DNA from: Selaginella moellendorffii
Lineage: Eukaryota; Streptophyta; Lycopodiopsida; Selaginellales; Selaginellaceae
Direction of reading: 5' to 3'
NCBI RefSeq assembly: GCF_000143415.4
Contig: NW_003314266.1
Span: 2,928,287 to 2,992,286 of the forward strand
Length of the DNA: 64,000 bases
In this document: in pieces, positions 44,701-54,567 of the stretch
Position numbering within the stretch: the stretch's first letter is position 1
Layout: each line of letters starts with the position of its first letter
The notes under the pieces: generated by a model
The model's database searches: none
The model's input: only the letters and a program-made list of their open reading frames with translations
Told to the model about the DNA's origin: nothing
Made by a program: the position numbers and the translations under genes

Positions 44701-47700
44701 TTCAAAGTTACAAAATAGTCTCCAAAATAAAGTTGTCAAGAAGCATTATGAAGTGGATTCATTAGTTTCTTCCCATTGTGCATATAATCTTAATCATGGA
44801 GCTTTGCAATTTCTCTATCTTGTCCAACAAATGTTGATAAAAGCCAACCCTCCCATGGAATTTCTTAGTGATTGCTTGAAATCAAGCAGTAATCCTCTAG
44901 CATGCATTTCCTTTGCCTTGTATCACCATCAAAAGCATGATTAATCAACTCACCAAGGACAAGCTTCAAGTACTCCTTCCACAAACTTACAATCTTTTCC
45001 CATTGCCTTCTCATATTATGATTGTTGAAACGATTACAAGTAAACTAAATTGCAAGTATTAATTTTGGAAGTTGTTCATGAAGAAGATTACACATGAAGA
45101 CATGGCTATAGTGAAAAATCTAATTCTACTAGTATGCTTGCACAATGTTCTTATAGCTTTGGTCACCTTCACTTATAAAAACCACAAAGTCATCGATGCA
45201 AATATGATTTTCCCCTTGTTTTCCAAAAAACTTCAATCAAAATATCTCCTTTTGCTCTCCAATACATAATATATTCAATTAAAGTCTCATCTTCTGCAAT
45301 AACTAAATTAGATAGGATACTCAAACACTTCCATTCTTCTAGCATAGATCAATGCCAATGACTAGGACACTTCATTCAAAATTCCTATTCTATATTTAAA
45401 GCATTTATAACCACTATGTTTGGTTGTTGTCAAGCTTGGCCCTTTCACGTTTATACTAATCAAGTTGTTTATTCTTGATCCTCCCTAGACTTTTGAAACA
45501 ACTGCTTTATTGATTCAGAAAACATATACCCTTATTTCTTCCTCAGCAGATTCTAAATTATATTTTTCATAAGATCCCATATAGCTTCTAAACCTTCAAA
45601 CTTACCTTGTCAATAAGCTTAAACAATCTTAGAGTAAAACTTTCACACGTCCTTGCAAACCATTGCTTCTCTTAAACTCTCCTTGAGAGACTTTACTTGA
45701 ATTAATAAAGCTATAATATGTCACTAAGCCCACCATAATTATGTATGGAGATATTGTTTGCAAATTCAAAAACTTCTAAGTTGCAAAGTACAAATATACC
45801 TTCTCTCGTTTCTCTATTTTTGTCATGTAGTCAGAACAAATATTTATCCTATATCCTTTACTAATTACAGTTCTATATTCCCTCATAACTCACATTCTGA
45901 AATCTTTTTGTTGTGAAATACTAGCACCCTTTGTACATTAGAAGTTCTTAAATCCTTTAGTGCTTACAATAACTCACTCACAATCTTGATGTATAAATGT
46001 ATCTTTCACTTTGACACTCCTATCTCTAAAGCTAAGGACTCTTATTAAGCACTTCTCTAAAACCCATTTCTGAGGCTCCAAAGAATCATCTAACATTGGC
46101 TTCATATCCACTATCTAACTACTATAATAGTAGTATGATTGCCAATATCCAAATCATTAAGGTTTCTATATTGAATTAATCCACACACTAAAGTTGAAGG
46201 AGATGAACTTAACTCTTACTGGCTCCAATAGCACTTAAGCTTGCATTGAGTTGGAAACAATAAAGAAATCAAATAATAAACTAGATCTGAAATGAAAATA
46301 CTTTTGTGGAAAAATGTTAAGATATTTCTTTCACTTGTTTTCAAAATTTTCTTCTTCACTAGATGCCCTAGTTTTTTTTATCTTTTCATCAGTTATAGCT
46401 TATGTGGCCATTTTGCGCACAATTCTAAATCTACACAAAACATCTGTGTTTTCCAAAAGCCCTAAACTATATGCTATACTGACATGGCAAATAGCTGAGT
46501 TGGAATTTGGCACAATTGAACTTGGACATTACTTTTTTATTGTGATAGTCTTATTGTTATTTAATTTAAATTTATGAGATAGATAGTATTATTTGGAATA
46601 ATTATTCTGAAAAAATTCATCTAATTAATTTTAAATTAAAATAAATAATTTATTTTTAACCCATAATGAAAAATAGAATTTTTCCAGCTTTAACCATTAT
46701 GTTCTTAGACTGAGTTTTGCAAACACTGATGCTTTTGATTATCTTACAATATTTTATGAATCTGTTTTATTTTATTATTATAAATGAGTTTCTCAAAATA
46801 TATTTTAGTATTAGAAAATATAAGTCCTCACTCCACACAAAAAAAATAGTTAATTTGTGTTTAACTAGTAACTTTGAAGTCATCATATCAGTCAAACTAT
46901 TTGTAAACTACATACAACCTGCCATATACAATCTCAACATAAGACTTGCAAAATCTTATGCATAATGATAGATGCAAGATGTATGACTGATTCATCTCTA
47001 GATTTGAATACCATTTGAATGATAGTGGACATGCTTAATATATCTTTATCTGAATTATAATTATAACTTTTAGAATTTATGAGTCATTGACATCTACAGG
47101 TTAAGAGTATAAAATATAGATATTTCTAGCCTTATCTTAATCTATATTATTATGAATTTCAAGAAAATACAAAGCAAACTGGTTAGCAAACCATTTATGA
47201 ATAATATTTAGACTCTTATAGGAAATACAAATGGTAATCGCAGTGCTGATTATGAACAAACTTGTTGCAATGCAAAAATTCACCGGTACATAGCATAAAA
47301 ACATGTTGCACAATTGCAGGTAATATCTCTAGATTTGAATAACATTATCGGGAATGATAATGGTAGCATGCATGAATGTTCGCTGTTAATATCATTAGTG
47401 GCATGGTTTTGCAAGTCAGATTTGAACAGATAATAGTAATAAGTCGTAGCATGAAAAATGTCATATCTGTGGTGCGCATCCAGAGACTGTACCTCCATTC
47501 CACAAATCTAAAGTTTCGGTACAGGCACTATAGGCCACTATGCATGGGCAAGTATCATAAGGGGGGGGCGGAACTTTATCTCCTGCACCTTTGCAATGGA
47601 ATTTCATGCTCATCCTCCACATCCAATCGGACAATTCAACGGGCAAGAAGCCGCCAAGAAGCTCACCCCACCCCCAAGCGATGGTATGCGCTAAAAAACG

Positions 47701-47713
47701 GTACTTTACTGTC
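41787..47713. other. AT-rich gene desert
   Basis: No supported gene. Contents noted separately: a degenerate minisatellite at 42000-42360 and one arm of an inverted repeat at 47327-47349. A short minus-strand reading near 45110-45200 (HICIDDFVVFISEG) faintly resembles the reverse-transcriptase YxDD region of Ty3/gypsy elements, but it is too short to claim. Confidence 0.7.
42000..42360. repeat. Degenerate minisatellite, period about 66-72 bp
   Basis: Several variants of 'gaagttRttttgcacatctcngccaactt' with an intervening 'caagctcttgagnttgcccc' are repeated at intervals of about 66-72 bp. The minus-strand reading repeats KLAEMCKTT and KLAAMCKIT, an effect of the repeat. Confidence 0.7.
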
Positions 47714-50161
47714 ATGGAAGCTACACACATTCTCCTCCATCTTATACTTTCCCTAGTAGCTTTGCTCTCTCACGGTCCTGTTACACCAACACAAGCATTT
47801 GGGGTCATGGGAACTTTAGCTCCAATGTGGGGGCAATTCGATCCAACACAGGACTCCTCGACTAAGGGTACGTATCACATGTGTGTTATCGAGGCTGGAA
47901 GCCTCCTCCCACACTGCCTTGGCAACATGAGCCGCAATTCTTCCGTGACATTGGTCGATCCGCCGAAAGATACCCCGTTTCTGGCACTATCGGCTGGAGC
48001 ACAATTCACTTGCGGCTTGATATATGGATCCCAGGTACCACTATGCTGGGGGGACTTGGACAACAACAAGCTCGCGGTCCCAGAGAAGCTCCAGAAGGTG
48101 AGCTACTCGACCATCGCGTCTGGGGCTTACCACGTCTGCGCGCTACGCTCCGGGGCAGCTGCGGCCGTTGACTGCTGGGGCAGAAAGTCAAACGGTGAGA
48201 GCCAGCCCCCGGTGAATGGCGGTCCTTATGTGTCGCTGACCTCCGGCTGGGACTTCTCGTGTGCGTTGACCGCGCTGGGCCGGGCGGTCTGCTGGGGAGC
48301 GCTCACAAACCGGACCTTCACCCACAACCACGCCGAGCCAAACACCTCATTCGACGCAATCTTTGCCGGGCGGTCGTATGTTTGCGGGGTGGAGAGACAG
48401 ACAGGGAATGCTACGTGCTGGGGGGACAACAGCTACAGCCAGTCGAATGTCCCGCCTTACACTAGATTCAAGACCATTGCGCCGTCCATGTTCCACACCT
48501 GCGGGCTCATCCGGGACACGGGCGTGGCGGATTGCTGGGGCGACGACTTTTACAGCCAGGTCAACGCCACCTCGCTAGGGGTGACCTTCTCCACGCTTGC
48601 CGCAGGGGACTTTTACACCTGCGGGGTCAACGCCGAGGATCTGGCCGTCAGGTGCTGGGGGAATGGAGTCCAGGGAACCAAGGATTTTGCCAGAGTCAAA
48701 GTGGCTCCTACTGTTTGCAGAACGGCCAGATGCAGCAAGCACCAGTATCAACTCCCCTCGAGCTTCTGCCCTGGGATGGGGAACTACAAGGCCTGCGTTG
48801 ACTGCACTCCAGGATTGTGCGGCAAGCGAAAGAATGTTATCACTCTCGCGGTGCTTTGCGTGGTGCTGGTCTTGACGGTGGTGCTGGTGGCTGCTGGGTT
48901 TACCATCCTTGAGTTTCGAAGGAAAAAGTTGGCGAAGGCAGTGCTGGCTGATCAAGAGCTCGACTTGGAGCTCTTGGAGTACGAGAAACAGGCAAAGAGA
49001 GTGAAGGAGTATACGCAGCAAGAGCTCAGCCTGGCAACCGGTAACTTTAGCAGCGACATGGTGATTGGGAAGGGAGCCTTTGGAATGGTGTACAAGGCGA
49101 GGCTTCCCAGTGGAGAGATTCTGGCCATAAAGAAGGGCAAGCTTGGAAAGGCTGCCTCTTTCGGTGGAGAGCTCAAGCTCCTCAGCCGGCTTCACCACAC
49201 AAACCTGGTCAATCTCATCGGCTACTGCAAACAGGAGAAGCTGCTCGTGTTTGAGTTCATGGGAAACGGGTCGCTGTACGACTGCCTCTTCGTGAAGAAC
49301 ATCAAGCTCGACTGGTCGACGAGGCTGAAGATCGTGATCCAAGCAGCTCACGGCCTCGAGTACCTCCACCTCTTTGCGGATCCCAGCATCATCCACAGAG
49401 ATGTGAAGTCGTCCAACATCCTCCTGGACGAGGGATTCAATGCTCACGTCGCGGATTTTGGAGCCTCCACCTTGGGGCCAACGGAGAACTCCACTCACGT
49501 TACGAGCACCAGCCTTGTTGGAACTCCGGGATATGTTGATCCCGAGTACTTCCAGACAATGCAGATCAGCCCCAAGAGCGATGTCTACAGCTTTGGAGTT
49601 GTCATCCTGGAGCTCTTCACAGGGAGAAAGGCTGTGGACTTGGGACAAAGTATCGTCGGAGTTGTGGCATGGGTGGAAAAGGTGGCGAGCGAGTTCTCAT
49701 CGCTGGTGCCGGCATTGGACATGGAGCCCCCAGTGGACGAGGAGAAGTCTCGCATTTTGGCCGAAGTTTTGGAGCTGGGAGTGTGCTGTGTGAGGCCAAA
49801 GGCAATCGATCGCCCTACAATGACGGTAGTCGCGAGTAGTCTTGAGAAGGTTTTGAAACACTTTGGAAATCCTAGCAGCGCGAGGGAGTGGATTTCTTCA
49901 CCATGGACAGAGACCACCTCTGGGCCTTCTACGGCTGATGGACATTCAACGCTAGAGGCAAGCTTTTCAAGCTCATTCCTTGCAGAAATTCGTCTCGTGA
50001 GCCCCAAGTAAGTCAAAGCTAACTTTGAAGGACATGTAACATATAAAATTCAAATTTTTTATCAAGCATTGTTTAATTGCTTTTAGATGGGCACCACAAG
50101 ATCTAAAACAGGTTATATATACATATGTTATTATTCTTGATAATGTTATTCAAATCTAGAG
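47327..50161. repeat. 23-bp perfect inverted repeat flanking the receptor kinase gene
   Basis: ctctagatttgaataacatt (plus atc) at 47327-47349 is found as its exact reverse complement at 50139-50161, 2.8 kb away; a related direct copy sits at about 46990-47015 (catctctagatttgaatacc). The sequence around each arm is partly similar, which suggests a dispersed repeat family inserted on both sides. Confidence 0.7.
47714..50011 (+). CDS. CRINKLY4-like receptor kinase
   Basis: An intronless frame; the chosen ATG at 47714 gives 765 aa with a clear signal peptide (MEATHILLHLILSLVALL). The ectodomain has repeated C-x-W-G blocks (VPLCWGD, AVDCWGR, RAVCWGA, NATCWGD, VADCWGD, AVRCWG), the crinkly/RCC1-like propeller, followed by a Cys-rich stretch (CSKHQ..CPGMGNYKACVDCTPGLCG). 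A single membrane span lies near residues 374-398 (NVITLAVLCVVLVLTVVL). The kinase is complete: GKGAFGMVY (about 450), AIKKGK, HRDVKSSN (RD type, about 561), DFG (about 581), GTPGYVDPEY and SDVYSFGVVILE. In angiosperms CR4/ACR4 relatives control epidermal and meristem cell fate at the plasma membrane. Upstream in-frame ATGs exist (47606, 47681) but would bury the signal peptide. Confidence 0.93.
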   Translation: MEATHILLHLILSLVALLSHGPVTPTQAFGVMGTLAPMWGQFDPTQDSSTKGTYHMCVIEAGSLLPHCLGNMSRNSSVTLVDPPKDTPFLALSAGAQFTCGLIYGSQVPLCWGDLDNNKLAVPEKLQKVSYSTIASGAYHVCALRSGAAAAVDCWGRKSNGESQPPVNGGPYVSLTSGWDFSCALTALGRAVCWGALTNRTFTHNHAEPNTSFDAIFAGRSYVCGVERQTGNATCWGDNSYSQSNVPPYTRFKTIAPSMFHTCGLIRDTGVADCWGDDFYSQVNATSLGVTFSTLAAGDFYTCGVNAEDLAVRCWGNGVQGTKDFARVKVAPTVCRTARCSKHQYQLPSSFCPGMGNYKACVDCTPGLCGKRKNVITLAVLCVVLVLTVVLVAAGFTILEFRRKKLAKAVLADQELDLELLEYEKQAKRVKEYTQQELSLATGNFSSDMVIGKGAFGMVYKARLPSGEILAIKKGKLGKAASFGGELKLLSRLHHTNLVNLIGYCKQEKLLVFEFMGNGSLYDCLFVKNIKLDWSTRLKIVIQAAHGLEYLHLFADPSIIHRDVKSSNILLDEGFNAHVADFGASTLGPTENSTHVTSTSLVGTPGYVDPEYFQTMQISPKSDVYSFGVVILELFTGRKAVDLGQSIVGVVAWVEKVASEFSSLVPALDMEPPVDEEKSRILAEVLELGVCCVRPKAIDRPTMTVVASSLEKVLKHFGNPSSAREWISSPWTETTSGPSTADGHSTLEASFSSSFLAEIRLVSPK

Positions 50162-53100
50162 ATGAATTGGTTTTACAATCTACAATTGTACCACATCTTG
50201 CATTTCTACCTTTAACAACTGTTATCGAAACTAGCACCTCACTTTTTGTGTTTCCTATGCAATTGTGTTAAATGGTTCACATACTACATCAAATAAAAAC
50301 CTTTTGCTTTAGTCATAAGGTAAATATCAAGAAGTTAAAAAGTATCAATATTGATGTAATAGAAACCCTTTACTTTTGTTTATGAGCAACATAACTATCA
50401 AAAAGTCTATAAGTATTAATAAAATTAACCTAGATTTATTAAGAGTATATTCACCAATAATGACCACAGTGGAAATTGAACCTTAAATCTTTACTCATGG
50501 GATTTAAATTCAACATATATCATGCACATGGATGGGTATATAAAATTAACATATGAATCTAGGACAGATGTGAAAATTCTTCATCCAAATGAAACTTTTA
50601 CTACTTCTTGGCAATCTAAAGGTAATTCCTCCACAACCAAGACTAATACCAACATCTTTTTCTATTTCTTGTTGGATGATCTTATGCAACAATTGCAAAG
50701 GTACTTATAGGGCTAGGACAATGGGGATCTGTTAGCAAGTGAATTACAAGAGGTCACTCATCCAAAAGGATCAAAATTTTAAGTGATTTCCTTAATATTT
50801 ATATGATTTTGTGTAGGACCACAATTGGATATGTTAATTAGGAGCCTAGTTACTCAATGTGTTATAACAAGGCAACCAAGATTTGGAGATGAGAATGCCA
50901 AATGTTGGAAATTGTTCTTTAGTGTTTTTACTACTAAGTGATCTTGAGGCTAGTCTTGAACTCCTGATGGAAGAATTCTGGTGGGAGTGCAAATGTGATG
51001 GTGAATAGTTCAACAAGAATGATTGCCACTCCTTGGAAAATGAAGGTGGTGATATTTAAAGCTTAATGTGAAGTGGATGCATAACAAAAAAATTGTAATT
51101 GCAATTTAACAAACTCTTATTTTGAAAACAAAATCAATAAAAATGAATTAATTTTTTTTATTGAATTCAGGAAAAAAAACCATATAAAAACCATGAATTT
51201 TTAATTGGTATATAGGTGGATACTAATAAGATCTCACATAGAATTAGGATCCTCAACTTACACTCACTCAAATGCACTTTTATGCTTTGCACTTAACTAA
51301 AATAATCATTTCCTTGCCATTGTGAGTGTCAAGGATGATCATAAGGATTTGCTTGAAAAAAAGCAAATATCTTAGTTTTTTTGTTGTTTTAAGCTTGAGA
51401 CCTTTAAATAACAAAAATACAAAAGATTGCATAGAAACCCCTACATATGTATACTTTCTATATTAGGAGAAAGAAGACTTTAATCTCGAGGTTGCACCCA
51501 AGCAAGTACAAACTGTGCATGCAAATTTTCAGCACTTGATCTTATGAAGCATGATTCTTTCTTTTAGGAACAAAAATATAAAGCTACAAAAACATCAATG
51601 TGTAAAGGTATATAAAAAATGACATAAATATATCAGCTTTCCCACTATCCTCACCTAGCATAACAACACATGAGATAAATAACTTTATGTGCCTTTCAAA
51701 ATTAAAAGCATGCTAGCAAACAATTCACTTAGAAATGTGTTTGTGTTAGTGAAACAATGTTGTAATGCTCCTCACTCCTCACAATATAATCATTGCAATA
51801 ATCATGAAGCTCAAGCCAAGAAGCAAAAACCCATGAAAAAAAGTTTATATTGTCACTTTGTAACATGCATGAGTGTAACAAACTGTTACAATGCCAAAAA
51901 CTTGTGTGCATAATTAAAAATGCAAAAAGTTGATAGAATTAACCACACAATTCATTTACGCTCAAAAAAGCTATCACTCAATGCCCCAAGCACTAAAAAA
52001 AAGGCTTTGTGCTTGCCTTCACACTTCAATCAATCACTACCTAATTTAGGATGTTATACTACAAATAAATTATATAAAAAAAGGCACACTACAACTACAT
52101 TAGGGTGTGTTGTGATTTAAATGTGTTTTATTTCTCATGGCTTGATTGTAAAACTATAAAAATGAAAGGTGAATGTAACATGCCAAAAGTATGAAAGAAA
52201 TGGTTACAATCAGAAAATCATAAATTTGCATTCAATGATATAAAAATGAGACAAAAAAATCCTTCCTAAATTTGTAATGATATCATGTTATCTGAGATGA
52301 TGTGGCATTATTTTTATATGGTAGTTTGAGGTGTTATGCCCCAATCTCACGACAAAACAATCAAAATGTGATTGTGTGTATAATACTTTTGCATAGAACT
52401 CAAAATAAAATATAATATATATATATATATCCACACATGTGTAAATATATAATGTTCCAGTCTGCAATTATATATTCATTGCCATAGGTAATAAAAAATG
52501 CAAAAAATTATCACATATGTAAATATAAAATAAAACCATATACAATCACATTTTGTTTGCCAAAGGTGTGAACCACTTCTTATAAATTACATATGCATTT
52601 TCTATGTAGTGTATGCTAATAGTTGATAAGAATCCACCCTACCATTGCCACTGCTATAATCATTATTGCTGTTACTTGGTGTGCAAGTAACGCAAACATT
52701 GGTGAAAATCCAATGCCCTGCAAAGGAAAGACTCTACCACCATAATCTTCTTATCCCATATAATAGTTTTTTATGTTGTGAATATTCTTTGTAGCTTAAA
52801 TGTGTTTCTAAACGTCATATACCACAAACAATGTGACAATCACATTAAACATGATTGTCACCAATTTAATATTAAAATATAAAATATAGCCACATTTGCC
52901 TGCCATAGATTGCACAGTGTCTTTAATTTGTCTTATTAGTGTTTTGTGAAAGGAAAACGCAGAAAATGATTAAGTATCCATTTATTCTCTTGAGTTCTTG
53001 TTTCTATTTGTTTCAAGTATTTTTGAACTTGTATAATTGTTGACATTTACCTTTGATGGTTGTGATGAAAGCAAAAGGGTTTCTAGTTGATGCAATATGT

Positions 53101-53223
53101 CAACCGTTTAAATATAAATTTCCAGGGCTCTCTAGGAATTTGCATCCAAGTGATTGCTCAAGCTGTTGGAGCTCAAGAAGAGCTTGGGATCGAGATGAGG
53201 GCGTGCCGATTGCATTGCCAAGC
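50012..53223. other. AT-rich intergenic sequence
   Basis: No supported gene up to the assembly gap. Short frames (for example 50522-50710, 51689-51913) lack family features. An AT run lies at about 52410-52430. Confidence 0.7.
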
Positions 53224-53445
53224 NNNNNNNNNNNNNNNNNNNNNNNNNNNNNNNNNNNNNNNNNNNNNNNNNNNNNNNNNNNNNNNNNNNNNNNNNNNNN
53301 NNNNNNNNNNNNNNNNNNNNNNNNNNNNNNNNNNNNNNNNNNNNNNNNNNNNNNNNNNNNNNNNNNNNNNNNNNNNNNNNNNNNNNNNNNNNNNNNNNNN
53401 NNNNNNNNNNNNNNNNNNNNNNNNNNNNNNNNNNNNNNNNNNNNN
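53224..53445. other. Assembly gap (222 N)
   Basis: A run of N. Frames that cross it are artefacts of translating N as X. Confidence 0.99.
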
Positions 53446-53499
53446 AGTTCATGTAATTTAGCTGAATTTCTACAAATTTTCTTTTAATTTATGTCATGT

Positions 53500-54110
53500 C
53501 TCGCATTCCTTTTGTCTCTCTGCTGTTCAGAGGTCTCAGGCTCAACTAGCACGAATGCTTTAGGTGCCCCTGTAGCTCCTCGGGCCACGGGAATCTCTGC
53601 CAAGTTCTCATTGGGTGACAACGAAAGGGTGGTAATCTCAAACTCGTACAATTGCGTGGCTCAACGTCGGCGATCAAGGTCGCGGGTGATGCCCTGGCAT
53701 TGTGATGCAAAACAAGGTGTAGCTTTACAAGAAAAGCTGCCACTTCGTGGTTAGAGAGGCAGCCGAAGAGTTTGAAGTTCTAGAAGAATCCGGGATGTTT
53801 AGCTTGAATAAGTGAATCGTGCATTGTGTCACTGGTGAGCGCCAGCAAGAGAACATGCCACGCTCCAAATATCAGCTTAATCCTTCCCTCTTCAAAGCTG
53901 GAAAACGCAGCAAAAGAAGAAGAAATTTGTTTCTTACCTCGAGCTTTTCCCCCAAAATCCTCATGATCGTCCTTGACACTTCGCAGTGGCAAGGAAACGA
54001 CCATTCTGGCTAAGCGCCAAGCACGAAAGTGTGTCTGAGTGAGCGTAGATCTAGAAGGGATACCCGTGAGCAACATGAACACAAAGGAATCGCGAGAATA
54101 TCCAGGACAC
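53500..54110 (-). pseudogene. Fragment of a WD40 protein gene, CFAP52/WDR16-like (tentative)
   Basis: On the minus strand, about 54055-53990 reads HSDTLSCLALSQNGRFLATA, a good WD40 blade. It is followed after a damaged stretch and an intron-like segment (gtaagaaaca to tttccag) by ADIWSVACSLAGA (about 53875), and then near 53650 by LYEFEITTLSLSPNENLA. This succession resembles the central repeats of the flagellar protein CFAP52/WDR16, a protein lycophytes with motile sperm would have. Stops and frame changes interrupt all parts, so it is non-functional here; the assembly gap hides its continuation. Identity as WD40 is fairly sure, CFAP52 less so. Confidence 0.45.
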
Positions 54111-54113
54111 TAG

Positions 54114-54567
54114 AAGTTTATAAGTGGTGACGGATTTCCTCGCCGTCTCGTTTGCCCAGACATAAACACATCACAAAATAAAGCTCACGATAAAATCTAT
54201 GATGTTATGAATGTATGACATTCTTTTGGTTGTGGATTTTTCTTATGCTTTGGAGACTAAGCTTGAGAATGTGATGAAGGAGAAGTTTTATATCACTCAG
54301 AGTATTGCGGCTTTTAAGGAGCAACTCCAAATACATGAAATAGTTGACTATAGAAACTTCGATGTGGTGTGGCTGGTGAAAAAACTAGAGAAACAATATG
54401 GCCATGCAGTTTTTGTCACCATTACTGTTCAATCTTATGCTTTTAGTTGGGTGCCTTCCAGCTTGATAGGAAAAGTGTGGAACAACAATGCAATGCGATT
54501 TTTGTCACTATAGTTCGATTTTTCATTCATTAGAATATTCCACGACTGTCGATTATTTCGAAGGGCT
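54114..54567. other. Intergenic, one unassigned open frame
   Basis: A 100-codon plus-strand frame (54211-54513; MYDILLVVDFSYALETKLENV) shows no known motif and ends near the 3' end of the convergent PPR gene. It could be a retroelement scrap. Nothing else seen. Confidence 0.3.

Noticed and set aside
46314-46577. 87-codon plus frame with hydrophobic residues
   Set aside because: AT-rich DNA gives F/L/I-rich open frames by chance; no motif, no conservation seen.
47591-47713. N-terminal extension of the receptor kinase
   Set aside because: It begins at TTG and would place 41 polar residues before the signal peptide.
53053-53487. Open frames crossing the N run
   Set aside because: They exist only because N is translated as X.
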